A DNA stretch of 64,000 bases, from assembly GCA_017475045.1 (NCBI GenBank), contig JAFVGH010000082.1, positions 1-64,000 of the forward strand, written 5' to 3'. The notes beneath the pieces are model-generated. The model searched no databases, was not told the origin of the DNA, and worked only from the letters and a program-made list of their open reading frames with translations. Both the position numbers and the translations under genes were made by a program. The DNA is from Fibrobacter sp. (GTDB lineage: Bacteria; Fibrobacterota; Fibrobacteria; Fibrobacterales; Fibrobacteraceae). Positions 51,555-61,566 of the stretch are shown here, piece by piece (the first letter of the stretch is position 1; each line of letters opens with the position of its first letter).

Positions 51555-54500
51555 TGTCAAACGTTACCCAAATCAAGACGATGCGGCCGGTTAACCGCGC
51601 CATATACGCATACACCACTCCAAATGACCGCACCCATGACGGGTGGATAAAAATCGGTGATACCGAAGTCAATTTTGGCGAAAACTTGAAGGATGCCGTA
51701 AAGGAACGCGTCCATCAGCAAACTCACACCTCCGATACCGATGCCCCTATTGCGTGGAGCGGTAGGGCTGTTTTTGAAGATGACTTGACGCCTTTCCGTG
51801 ATTACGATTTCCATAAATACTTGACAAACAAGGTGGATGTCGAACGGAAACCGAAAACGGAATGGTTCAAGACTGACGCAAAAACTTCTAAAAATCATTT
51901 TAATGACTTTAAGGAAAATCACGGAATCCTTACCGAAATGGAAGGCGTCGAAATCTACGAACTCCGTGATGAACAGGAAGAAGCCGCCAGAAAGACCGCC
52001 GATTATTTCGATAACCACAAGCTGGTGAAAATCCTGAAAAAGGACAAGGCTCCCGAATTCCTGTGGAATGCAAAGCCCCGCTTCGGAAAGACGCTCACCG
52101 CATACGACTTTTGTAAGCGTGTTGGTGCAAAGAATGTGCTTATCTTGACAAACCGCCCGGCCATTGCCGATAGCTGGTACAATGATTACGCTCGTTTCGT
52201 CGGGACAGAAGGCGGCTACTATTTTGTAAGCCAGGTGGATGTTTTCAAAAAAAATCCGCAAAAATACAAGCATGTTTTAACAAGGGATGAGTTTACTCGC
52301 GCTGTAAGCAAGAACAGGCTCGGCTGCATAGAGTTTATTTCTCTGCAAGACCTTAAAGGTGCAAAGGCTTTTGGTGGCGATTACGAGAAACTCCGCGAAG
52401 TTTCTGAACTTGATTGGGATGTGCTGATTCTTGACGAGGCGCACGAGGGCGTAGAAACCGATAAAACGGATGTTGCCCTGGAGCGCATCAAGCGACGCTT
52501 TACGCTTAACCTTTCGGGCACTCCGTTCAAGATGCTTGCTTCCGACAAGTTCCCCGAAGAAGCTATATTCAACTGGACATACGCTGACGAACAGGAACGC
52601 AAAAGGGAATTTGCCGAAAAGGGTGTTGAAAATCCTTACGAAGACTTGCCGAAGCTCAATCTTTTCACCTACCAGATGTCCGATATGATGGGCGCGAAGG
52701 CGGATGCCGGAACTCTCATTGATGACGAAGAAACGCAATATTACTTTGACTTGAACGAGTTCTTCAAGACGAATGCTTCGGGTTATTTTGAACATCTCGA
52801 AGATGTAAAGAAGTTTCTGGACGCTCTCACGGAGCAGAAAAAGTATCCGTTCTCTACGGAAGAACTTAGGAATCAACTCAAACATACGTTCTGGTTGCTG
52901 AATCGCGTAGATTCTGCAGTTGCCTTGAAAAAGCTATTGACACAGCATCCTGTATTCAAGGAATATACGGTTGTCCTTGCTGTTGGTAATGGCGACGAGG
53001 AACTGGAAAACCAGAAAGCGATTACCGCTGTTCGCGAAGCTATCAAGAAAAACGAAAAGACTATCACACTTTCGGTGGGGCAACTCACGACGGGCGTCAC
53101 CATTCCCGAATGGACTGCAGTCTTGATGCTTTGCTCCATGCGTTCTCCGGCGCTGTATATGCAGGCCGCATTCCGTGCTCAAAATCCGTGCCTTTTCTTG
53201 GATAAGGATGGCAAAACATATCGCAAAGATAATGCGTATGTGTTCGATTTTGATCCGGCACGCACGCTGACTATCGTGGAAACCATTGCCAACGACCAGT
53301 ACAAGGATACTGCCGGTGGTGCAGGCGATAGCGAAAAACGCAAAAAGCATGTTCTGGAGCTCTTGAACTTCTTCCCTGTGGTGGGCGAAGACGACAATGG
53401 CGAAATGATTGAACTGGATGCCGAAAAGGTGCTGACGATCCCGAGGCATATCCACGCCAAGGAGGTTGTTAATCATGGTTTCATGAGCAATTTCTTGTTC
53501 CAGAACATTAGCGGAATTTTTGCTGCACCTTCGATTGTAAACGACATCCTCAAGAAGGTGAATCCTGTCACCAAGGCAGAAGCGGACAAGAATATTGTCA
53601 CCCCGGAACAGGCTAATGAACTTCCTCTTGATGGAAATGGAAATGTCGATGTTCCCTCGGAACAGGTGGTCGGGACTGCCGCAGATAAGTTCGGTGATCC
53701 GGTTTTTTCCCAGCAATCTAATGATTACGAAAAAGACGTGAATAGGTTACTGCGAGATCACAAGCCGTCGAAAATTGAAAATATCATTAAGGATTTGACC
53801 ACTGTTTACGATGTATCTGTAAAGAAAGTAGCCGAAGAAGCCAAGGTCAAGTTTGGCCAAGAGATGACAAAGTCCCAGTCCAAGGAATTTGAACGCAAAC
53901 TGCATGATTACGGGCAAAAGAAAATCAGTTCTGCCGCCGCCGATTTCAAGATAGAAGCCGGTACAGCGGAACATAAGCGCGACGAGGCGTTGAAAAACTG
54001 CAATTCTAAAGCCGAAGAAAAGCAGATTCAGCAAGTATTCAAGAAGGAAATGGATGTTGCTGAGAAAAAATTCAAAGAAACCGTTTCGGATACATCGGAC
54101 ATTTGGAAAAAGGCGACGGAGGAAACCGTCAAGGCTGTAGAAGAAAGCAAGATTGAAAAGAAGAAAAATGATATTGAGGAAAAGGTTCGCGACCACCTGC
54201 GTGGATTTGCACGAACGATTCCCTCTTTCTTGATGGCCTACGGAAATGACAATACGACTCTCGAAACATTTGAACGCGACATTCCGGGCAACGTATTCCT
54301 TGAAGTAACGAGTATCACCGTTGACGAATTCAAATTCCTTCGCGATGGTGGTGATTACACTGACGAAAACGACGGAAAGAAAAAGCACTATGACGGTCAT
54401 CTCTTTGATTCGGTCGTATTCAACGACTCCGTGAAGGAATTTATGCGCAAACGCTCCGAGCTTGCCGATTATTTCGAGGATGACGTGAATGGCGATATTT

Positions 54501-54940
54501 TCGACTATATTCCGCCGCAGAAGACGAACCAAATCTTTACACCGAAAAAAGTCGTAAAGGACATGGTGGATATGCTCGAAAAGGAAACTCCGGGCTGTTT
54601 TGATGACCCGGAGCACACCTTCGCAGACTTGTACATGAAATCGGGACTCTATATCACCGAAATTATCAAGCGCCTTTATCGTTCAAAGAAGATGAAGAAA
54701 ATCTTCCCCGACGATGCAAAGAGGCTGGAGCATATCGTCAAGAATCAAGTCTGTGGTGCTGCTCCTACCGAAATCATCTACATGATTGCTATGCACTACA
54801 TTCTCGGCTTCAACAACGAAATCGAAGGCAAAACAGCATCGCAAATTCAAGCGCTTTATCCGAATTTCAAGATGAAGGATACCGCCGAACTCGCTAAAAA
54901 CGGAAAACTAGCAGAATGGGTCGAGAAGGCGTATAAGTAG
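51554..54940 (+). CDS. R-M locus protein 3: GIY-YIG nuclease-SF2 helicase-methyltransferase motif fusion
   Basis: 1128 residues. About 12-60: T5orf172/GIY-YIG-like nuclease (AIYAYTTPNDRTHDGWIKIGDT...). About 145-640: SF2 helicase with NAKPRFGKTLTAYDF (Walker A, about 175), LILDEAHEG (DEAH, about 293), LNLSGTPF (III) and a C-terminal RecA lobe (VGQLTTGVTIPEW, MQAAFRAQNP). About 730-920: long charged coiled coil. About 985-1128: a methyltransferase-like end with NQIFTPKKVVKDMVDML (motif X) and HTFADLYMKSGLYITEIIKRL (motif I-like), stopping before any NPPY. This is a probable restriction/translocation subunit; the tail may complete the methyltransferase of gene 2. Confidence 0.8.
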   Translation: MSNVTQIKTMRPVNRAIYAYTTPNDRTHDGWIKIGDTEVNFGENLKDAVKERVHQQTHTSDTDAPIAWSGRAVFEDDLTPFRDYDFHKYLTNKVDVERKPKTEWFKTDAKTSKNHFNDFKENHGILTEMEGVEIYELRDEQEEAARKTADYFDNHKLVKILKKDKAPEFLWNAKPRFGKTLTAYDFCKRVGAKNVLILTNRPAIADSWYNDYARFVGTEGGYYFVSQVDVFKKNPQKYKHVLTRDEFTRAVSKNRLGCIEFISLQDLKGAKAFGGDYEKLREVSELDWDVLILDEAHEGVETDKTDVALERIKRRFTLNLSGTPFKMLASDKFPEEAIFNWTYADEQERKREFAEKGVENPYEDLPKLNLFTYQMSDMMGAKADAGTLIDDEETQYYFDLNEFFKTNASGYFEHLEDVKKFLDALTEQKKYPFSTEELRNQLKHTFWLLNRVDSAVALKKLLTQHPVFKEYTVVLAVGNGDEELENQKAITAVREAIKKNEKTITLSVGQLTTGVTIPEWTAVLMLCSMRSPALYMQAAFRAQNPCLFLDKDGKTYRKDNAYVFDFDPARTLTIVETIANDQYKDTAGGAGDSEKRKKHVLELLNFFPVVGEDDNGEMIELDAEKVLTIPRHIHAKEVVNHGFMSNFLFQNISGIFAAPSIVNDILKKVNPVTKAEADKNIVTPEQANELPLDGNGNVDVPSEQVVGTAADKFGDPVFSQQSNDYEKDVNRLLRDHKPSKIENIIKDLTTVYDVSVKKVAEEAKVKFGQEMTKSQSKEFERKLHDYGQKKISSAAADFKIEAGTAEHKRDEALKNCNSKAEEKQIQQVFKKEMDVAEKKFKETVSDTSDIWKKATEETVKAVEESKIEKKKNDIEEKVRDHLRGFARTIPSFLMAYGNDNTTLETFERDIPGNVFLEVTSITVDEFKFLRDGGDYTDENDGKKKHYDGHLFDSVVFNDSVKEFMRKRSELADYFEDDVNGDIFDYIPPQKTNQIFTPKKVVKDMVDMLEKETPGCFDDPEHTFADLYMKSGLYITEIIKRLYRSKKMKKIFPDDAKRLEHIVKNQVCGAAPTEIIYMIAMHYILGFNNEIEGKTASQIQALYPNFKMKDTAELAKNGKLAEWVEKAYK

Positions 54941-54950
54941 GGCCTACTAA

Positions 54951-56033
54951 TTATAGTAATTCAATCAGATCATAGAAATAGTACAGGTTGCCACGTTTTT
55001 TTTCATCTGCGAAAACGATATTGCCAGCCGTGAGTTTGTCCAACATTCGGTTGACTGTGGTGTTGGATAGTCCCGTTTCTCGTTCTATGGAACGACTGTT
55101 TTGAATCGGGTTTTTGAAGAAACAGACGAAAACCTGTTTTAGCAATCGTGATGAAGAAATGTTGGTCACCTTTTTTAGGCTGGTGCTATATAATTCTTCA
55201 ATCTTTTGGACGTTTCCTTCATATTTGATACATTGCCTATCCACGATTCCAAGGAAAAATTTAATCCATTCGTTCCACATGCAACCTGTTCGCACGTCAT
55301 TCAGCATTTTGTAGTAGCGGAATTTTTCTTTTTCGATAGCCTCGCTCAAGAAAAGCCACGGCATCTCGATTTCTCGCTCTTTAAACAGAAATAACGGAAT
55401 GAGCATACGGCCCAATCGTCCATTGCCATCGGCGAAGGGGTGGATGGTTTCGAATTGTTCGTGTATAACGGCTGCATTTATCAGGTTTCTTTCTCCAGAT
55501 TCCGGGTTATTCATGAATTGGATCAGGTTGTCCATCAAGGGTTTTACGTATTTTACCGCTGGTGGGACAAAAGTAATTTCTTTTGATTTCTCGTTTTGAA
55601 TAAAATTCTGTTCAGTGCGGTAGCAACCAATGGAATTTGTGGTTCTATGGACATTTCCGCTCAAAAGAATCCTGTGCATTTCAAGAAGCATTTCTTCTGT
55701 AAAAATCCCGGTGCGCATCAGGTATTCTCGTCCGTATCGAGTTGCGGCGGAATAATTCCTGACTTCGTTAACATCCTTGTCGGAGTTGTCTTCAAGAACA
55801 GTCTTTTCCAGGGAATTTTGTAACGATGTTCTGGTTGTTTCCATGCGACTAGAGTGCAGACTCTCCTTCATGTACATCGAGGTCAAGCAGGATTCTCGCG
55901 CAATAGACCTTTTGAGTACCGCTGAATAAACTTTGAGACGCGAAACAGAATCGACTAATTCGTCTATAAAGAGCGCTTTGTTGATATGCTCAAAAGCGGC
56001 TTCAATGTTTTCAGCTTTGTAAGGATTCATCAT
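54951..56033 (-). CDS. Fic-family protein (probable AMP transferase) with winged-helix tail
   Basis: 360 residues. The Fic active site is HPFADGNGRLGRML (HPFxxGNGRxxR) at about residues 198-211. Upstream, LHSSRMETTRTSL resembles the N-terminal inhibitory (S/T)xxxE(G/N) helix, with Thr instead of Gly/Asn after the Glu. The C-terminal about 60 residues (NSRSIERETGLSNTTVNRMLDKL...) form a winged helix, as in DNA-binding Fic/DOC-like regulators. It is convergent with the R-M operon, 10 nt apart, which suggests membership in the same defence island. The partner or target is unknown. Confidence 0.85.
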   Translation of the reverse strand: MMNPYKAENIEAAFEHINKALFIDELVDSVSRLKVYSAVLKRSIARESCLTSMYMKESLHSSRMETTRTSLQNSLEKTVLEDNSDKDVNEVRNYSAATRYGREYLMRTGIFTEEMLLEMHRILLSGNVHRTTNSIGCYRTEQNFIQNEKSKEITFVPPAVKYVKPLMDNLIQFMNNPESGERNLINAAVIHEQFETIHPFADGNGRLGRMLIPLFLFKEREIEMPWLFLSEAIEKEKFRYYKMLNDVRTGCMWNEWIKFFLGIVDRQCIKYEGNVQKIEELYSTSLKKVTNISSSRLLKQVFVCFFKNPIQNSRSIERETGLSNTTVNRMLDKLTAGNIVFADEKKRGNLYYFYDLIELL

Positions 56034-56179
56034 CTTGGAAACAAATATACAATAAAATGTTTGTAAAAAATGATTTTTACGCTCTTTTCTTTCGTACTTA
56101 GTTTAACAGGCATGTGCCTTTTTGAACATTTGTTCACTAATTTTGAGACAGTTTGGCAGCTGTTTCCTATATTTGTGAC

Positions 56180-59100
56180 ATGACCAAGTTTATCGATATC
56201 CGCGACGCCCATGAACACAACCTGCAACATGTGGATTTGAAAATTCCTCGCGATTCTATCGTGGTGGTAACCGGCGTTTCGGGTTCGGGCAAGTCCAGCC
56301 TTGCCTTTGATACGGTGTTTCAGGAGGGCCAGCGCCGTTTTGTTGAATCGCTGTCGGCCTACGCCCGTCAGTTCATCGGCCGCATGAAACACCCCGAGGT
56401 GGAGAGCGTTCGCGGCATTTCGCCCACGATTTCCATCGACCAGAAAACGGTGAACCGCAACCCCCGCAGTACCGTGGGTACGGTGGTGGAGATTCTGGAC
56501 CATTACCGCCTGCTTTTTGCCCGACTGGGCGTGCCCCACTGCCCCAAGTGCGGCCGGGTCATCAAGGCCCAGACCGTGGACCAGATTGTAGATAATTTGT
56601 ATGTAGGCGACGAGGGCAAGCAGATTACGGTGATGGCCCCCATCGTGCAGGAGCGCAAGGGCGAATACCGCAAGGAACTCTCTGAGCTTAAAGAAGATGG
56701 TTTTGTCCGTGCCCGTGTGGACGGCGTGATTTACCGCTTGGAAGATGTTCCTGCCCTGGTGCGTTACGAGAAGCACACCATTGAGGCGGTCATCGACCGC
56801 CTGACGTTGGAACGCAAGAACATGAGCCGCCTGCGGGAGGCCCTGGAAGGGGCTCTAAAACTGACCGACGGGAAACTCGTGAGTTTCTTGCTGTCGGCGG
56901 GCGGTTCGGGCAAGGACGGTGCGGCGGATGCGAAAGAGGAATATCGCCTGCAGGGTACGGAACTGGCCTGCCCCAAGTGCGGCGTTTCCATCCCGGAATT
57001 GGAACCTCGGTTCTTCAGTTTCAACGATCCCAAGGGCCGCTGCCCGGTGTGTAAGGGCATGGGCGAAAGTTGCGAGTTCGACTTGAACCTGGTGGTGCCC
57101 GACCCGAACCTCTCCATAAAGCAGGGCTGTTTTGCTTGCCAGAAGAAGGATACGGGAACCATTATCTTTTCCGATTTCGGTTGGCGTAATTTGCGGACCA
57201 TAGCCAACGAGATGCACTGTTCCCTGGACACGCCCTGGAAAAAGCTCACCGAAAAGCAGCGTCATGCCTTCTTGTACGGCCCTCCCAGCGGCAACGAAAG
57301 TGGCGTGGTCTCCGTAATGCAGGAACTGTGGGACATGTGGCACATTTTCCACTTCCGCAAGTTCATGAAGATCGGCGTCTGCCCCGAATGTGGAGGAACC
57401 CGCATTAACCGTACGGCAAATGCGGTTGAATTTCACGGTCATAACCTTACCGAACTTACGGAATGGTCTGTGGACAAGTCTGCCGACTTTTTCAACGGCC
57501 TGAAACTCTCCGAGAAGGAACTGCGGATAGGCAAGGAAATCTTCCGCGAAATTCGTGGCCGTCTGAATTTCTTGAAGACGGTGGGGCTCGGGTACCTGAA
57601 CATCAGCCGCAAGGCTTCTACCTTAAGCGGCGGCGAGGCCCAGCGTATCCGCCTGGCCAGTGCCGTGGGGGCTGGGCTTCAGGGGGTACTTTATATTCTG
57701 GATGAACCCAGTATTGGTTTGCACCCTCGCGATAATGACAAGCTTTTGGAAATGCTGGAACACCTGCGTGCCCAGGGCAACAGCCTGGTCATTGTGGAGC
57801 ACGACGAAGACACCATGCGTCATGCGGACTGCGTCATTGACGTAGGGCCCGGCGCCGGCGTAGAGGGCGGTCGAATTTTGGCGGCGGGCACGGTGGAGGA
57901 GCTGGAAAAGAACAAGTCCTCCTTGACTGGGGCGTATCTGAGCGGTCGCAAGGCCATCGAGATTCCCGAGAAGCGCAAGAAGATTGACAAGGATACGCCT
58001 AGGCTTAAGATTTGCGGCGCCACCGAGAACAACCTGAAGAATATCGATGTAGAAATTCCTCTGGGTGGCGCCTTCACCGTCGTCACCGGTGTCTCGGGCT
58101 CCGGCAAGAGCACGCTCATCAATCAGATTCTCCGTCGGGAACTGGCCCGGGTGTTCTACAATTCCGAAGAACCGGTGGGCAAGTTCGATCACCTGGAAGG
58201 TCTTGAGAACATCGACAAGGTCATAGAAATCGACCAGACGCCTATCGGCCGCACGCCCCGTAGCAATCCGGCGACCTACACGAAGATTTGGGACGATATC
58301 CGCGACCTGTTCGGTAGCCTGCCCGAAAGCAAGGTCCGTGGCTACACCAAGAGCCGTTTCAGCTTTAATGTGAAGGGCGGTCGCTGTGACGCTTGCGAAG
58401 GGGCGGGCGTAAAAGTGGTGGACATGCACATTTTGCCCAGCGTGCAGGTGACCTGCGATGTGTGCGACGGCAAGCGTTTTAACGATGCCACCCGCGAAAT
58501 CTATTTCAAGGGCAAGAATATTTCCGAAATTCTGGAAATGAGCATTGCCGATGCGGCGGAATTTTTCAAGGACCTGCCAAAAATTGCAGAACCCTTGAAC
58601 TTGTTAGTGGAAGTGGGCCTTGGCTACCTTACGCTTGGTCAGCCATCCACAACTTTGAGCGGTGGCGAGGCGCAGCGTATCAAGATTGCCTCGGAACTGA
58701 GGCGCCCGGGTACGGGCAAGACTCTTTATTTGCTGGATGAGCCTACCACGGGGCTTCATTTCGAGGATATTCGCAGGCTTCTGGAATGCCTGAACCGCTT
58801 GCGTGGTCTTGGCAACAGCGTGGTGGTCATTGAGCACAACCTGGATGTTATCAAATGCGCCGACTGGATTATCGATTTAGGGCCTGAGGCTGGCGTGGGC
58901 GGTGGGCGTATTGTAGCCGTAGGCACTCCGGAACAGATTGCGAAAAATAAGAAAAGCCAGACCGGTAAATATTTGGCACCCGTTCTTTCCCGAAAGCACG
59001 GTGAGAACAAACAGTTTGATAGATCCCTAAAGGCAGGGGAGGCCTATTCCCTGGATATAGAAGTCCATGGGGCCCGCAAGCACAACCTGAAAAACATTGA

Positions 59101-61456
59101 CGTCACAATCCCGCGGCACAAGCTCACGGTGGTCACGGGCGTTTCCGGCTCCGGAAAGTCCAGTCTTGCGTTCCATACCCTGTTCAGTGAAGGCCAGCGC
59201 CGTTTTGTGGAAACCCTGAGCACCTATGCCCGGCGATTCCTGGGCCGCCCCGACCACGGGAGCATCGATTCCATCACGGGGCTTGCCCCGGCCATCGCCA
59301 TCGATCAGAAGAGCGCCAGCAAGAGTCCGCGGAGTACTGTGGCGACCCTCACCGAGATTTACGACTATTTCCGCATATTGTGGGCGAGGGTCGGCACGCC
59401 GCACTGCCTGCATTGCGGCAATCCCGTGGATTCGTACTCCGCGGGCGACCTGACGAAACGGGCTTTCGATAACAACCTGAATAAAATGGTGACGGTCCTT
59501 GCTCCTTTCGAGATCAAGGATGAAGTTAAGTTGTCTAAAATCCTGACGGAAAAGGGCTACCGTAAGGTTTACCTGGGAAAAAAACTGGTGGAGCTTCCGC
59601 TGCCGAAGGTTCCCACAAGAGAAAAGCAGGTACTTGCCGTTGTAGATTCCGTTGTGGTGAAGGAATCTAACCGTGCCCGCCTGGTAGAGGCCTTTGAACG
59701 GGGCTACCGGGACGGCAATGGTATTTTGTACGTTGAAAATGAGAAAGGTGAACGCCTTGCCTGTTCCGAAAAGCCGGGATGCCCCAAGTGCGGCTGGTTC
59801 ATGGACTCTGCCCTCAACCCCAAGCATTTCAGTTTCAATACCCATTGGGGCGCCTGCGATACTTGCCTAGGGCTTGGGCATTTCAAGGATGGCGACGTCT
59901 GCCCGGACTGCCATGGCGAAAGGCTGAAGCCGGAATACCTGGCGGTCCGCATCGCGGGCAAGAACATCATGGATGTGCACCGCATGAGCATTGCCGAGGC
60001 CCTGGATTGGTTCACCCATGTGGACTTCAAGGGCGAAAAGGATGGCGAAAGCAAGAAGACGGTAGCGGAACCCCTGTTCAGGGAAATCATCGGTCGTCTA
60101 GAATTTTTGATAAGCGTAGGTCTTGGTTACATCGGTCTTGACCGTGCGGGCGACACCCTTAGCGGCGGCGAGTCCCAGCGTATCCGCCTGGCAAGCCAGA
60201 TTGGCAGTGGCCTGGAAGGCGTGCTATATGTTTTAGATGAACCTACGGTTGGCCTTCACGAAAGCGATACCGCCAAGTTGCTGGACTCCCTTTACCGCTT
60301 GCGTGACTTAGGGAATACCCTAGTGGTGGTGGAGCACGACATGAAGATGATGAAGGCGGCAGACCACATCATCGACATGGGCCCTGCGGCAGGTGAATTC
60401 GGTGGCGAGGTGGTGGCAGAGGGTTCTCCAAACCAGCTTTCCAAGCCCTATGCCCTGCAACAGTTCCCCCGGAGCGAGACCGTTAAGTACCTGACGGGTT
60501 CCATACCCGTAACAAACCAGATCGGAGTTCGCCCCGTAACGGATGATTCCGAATTCTACGAATTCAAGGGCCTCAAGAAGAACAACTTGAAGAACCTTTC
60601 TGTTCGATTCCCGAAGGGCGCCATCAGCGTGGTCTGCGGTGTTTCGGGTTCCGGCAAGAGTTCCATGGTGGTGGACGAAATCTACCCGGCCCTGAAAAAG
60701 AAGTTCCAGGCCCGAGGCCGCAAAAAGCAGAGCGGCGAGGTGCTCTTGGTAGACCAGAGCCCCATCTCGGGAACGCCTCGCAGCACGCCCGCCAGTTACA
60801 CGGGCGTGTTTGACGACATCCGCAAGCTCTTCGCCAAACTGCCACAGGCAAAGGCCAAGGGTTTCGATTACGGTCGTTTCAGTTACAACTTGGCCCGTGG
60901 CCGCTGCGAGGCCTGCGAGGGTCGTGGCGCCATATCGGTGGAAATGCATTTCCTTTCGGACATCTGGGAAGTCTGCGACGTGTGCGGTGGCAAGCGTTAC
61001 AATCAAGAGACCCTTACCGTCGCTTTCAAGGGCAAGAACATCGCCGATGTTCTGGATATGCGCATCGACGAGGCCTGCGAGTTCTTTAAGGACCAGCCGA
61101 AAATTTTGCCCAAGCTGGAGTGCCTGCGGGACGTGGGCCTTGGGTACCTGAGGCTTGGCCAGCCCGTTACCACCCTTTCGGGTGGCGAGTCCCAGCGGCT
61201 TAAGCTTGCGGCGGAACTTTCACGTAAATCGGCGGGGGAGATGGTCTACCTGCTGGACGAGCCCACCACGGGTCTCCACCTGAAGGATATCCAGATTCTC
61301 TGGAACCTGCTCCGCCGTCTGTCGGCCCGTGGAGATACCCTGATAGTCATCGAACACCACCCGGACATTATCCGCATGGCGGACTGGACTGTGGAACTTG
61401 GCCCCACAGGTGGTAGCCAGGGCGGTTATTTGCTGAAAATGGGCTCAAATAGTTGA
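56180..61456 (+). CDS. uvrA: Double-length excinuclease subunit UvrA (four ABC modules)
   Basis: 1758 residues, about twice the usual 940, formed by two UvrA-type halves. Four Walker A motifs (GVSGSGKS, near residues 32, 638, 986, 1487) and four LSGGE(A/S)QR signatures (near 482, 827, 1327, 1667) are intact. Zinc-finger pairs occur in both halves, e.g. [29 protein letters not shown] and [15 protein letters not shown]. Chlamydia has a comparable fused UvrA. It recognises DNA damage for UvrB/C. ATG 56180 is exactly 5 nt after a TATATTT box and has no SD; the upstream GTG/TTG-type extension to 56153 would run through the box. Confidence 0.93.
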   Translation: MTKFIDIRDAHEHNLQHVDLKIPRDSIVVVTGVSGSGKSSLAFDTVFQEGQRRFVESLSAYARQFIGRMKHPEVESVRGISPTISIDQKTVNRNPRSTVGTVVEILDHYRLLFARLGVPHCPKCGRVIKAQTVDQIVDNLYVGDEGKQITVMAPIVQERKGEYRKELSELKEDGFVRARVDGVIYRLEDVPALVRYEKHTIEAVIDRLTLERKNMSRLREALEGALKLTDGKLVSFLLSAGGSGKDGAADAKEEYRLQGTELACPKCGVSIPELEPRFFSFNDPKGRCPVCKGMGESCEFDLNLVVPDPNLSIKQGCFACQKKDTGTIIFSDFGWRNLRTIANEMHCSLDTPWKKLTEKQRHAFLYGPPSGNESGVVSVMQELWDMWHIFHFRKFMKIGVCPECGGTRINRTANAVEFHGHNLTELTEWSVDKSADFFNGLKLSEKELRIGKEIFREIRGRLNFLKTVGLGYLNISRKASTLSGGEAQRIRLASAVGAGLQGVLYILDEPSIGLHPRDNDKLLEMLEHLRAQGNSLVIVEHDEDTMRHADCVIDVGPGAGVEGGRILAAGTVEELEKNKSSLTGAYLSGRKAIEIPEKRKKIDKDTPRLKICGATENNLKNIDVEIPLGGAFTVVTGVSGSGKSTLINQILRRELARVFYNSEEPVGKFDHLEGLENIDKVIEIDQTPIGRTPRSNPATYTKIWDDIRDLFGSLPESKVRGYTKSRFSFNVKGGRCDACEGAGVKVVDMHILPSVQVTCDVCDGKRFNDATREIYFKGKNISEILEMSIADAAEFFKDLPKIAEPLNLLVEVGLGYLTLGQPSTTLSGGEAQRIKIASELRRPGTGKTLYLLDEPTTGLHFEDIRRLLECLNRLRGLGNSVVVIEHNLDVIKCADWIIDLGPEAGVGGGRIVAVGTPEQIAKNKKSQTGKYLAPVLSRKHGENKQFDRSLKAGEAYSLDIEVHGARKHNLKNIDVTIPRHKLTVVTGVSGSGKSSLAFHTLFSEGQRRFVETLSTYARRFLGRPDHGSIDSITGLAPAIAIDQKSASKSPRSTVATLTEIYDYFRILWARVGTPHCLHCGNPVDSYSAGDLTKRAFDNNLNKMVTVLAPFEIKDEVKLSKILTEKGYRKVYLGKKLVELPLPKVPTREKQVLAVVDSVVVKESNRARLVEAFERGYRDGNGILYVENEKGERLACSEKPGCPKCGWFMDSALNPKHFSFNTHWGACDTCLGLGHFKDGDVCPDCHGERLKPEYLAVRIAGKNIMDVHRMSIAEALDWFTHVDFKGEKDGESKKTVAEPLFREIIGRLEFLISVGLGYIGLDRAGDTLSGGESQRIRLASQIGSGLEGVLYVLDEPTVGLHESDTAKLLDSLYRLRDLGNTLVVVEHDMKMMKAADHIIDMGPAAGEFGGEVVAEGSPNQLSKPYALQQFPRSETVKYLTGSIPVTNQIGVRPVTDDSEFYEFKGLKKNNLKNLSVRFPKGAISVVCGVSGSGKSSMVVDEIYPALKKKFQARGRKKQSGEVLLVDQSPISGTPRSTPASYTGVFDDIRKLFAKLPQAKAKGFDYGRFSYNLARGRCEACEGRGAISVEMHFLSDIWEVCDVCGGKRYNQETLTVAFKGKNIADVLDMRIDEACEFFKDQPKILPKLECLRDVGLGYLRLGQPVTTLSGGESQRLKLAAELSRKSAGEMVYLLDEPTTGLHLKDIQILWNLLRRLSARGDTLIVIEHHPDIIRMADWTVELGPTGGSQGGYLLKMGSNS

Positions 61457-61566
61457 TTTTTGGGCTTTAGAGAGGCTCTCTCGCTTACGGGAAAACAAAA
61501 CAAGAAATTATCTTTATGAAAAGGACTGCTGTAAGGCGGTGTTTAGGAGTATTTATAGGAGCGATT

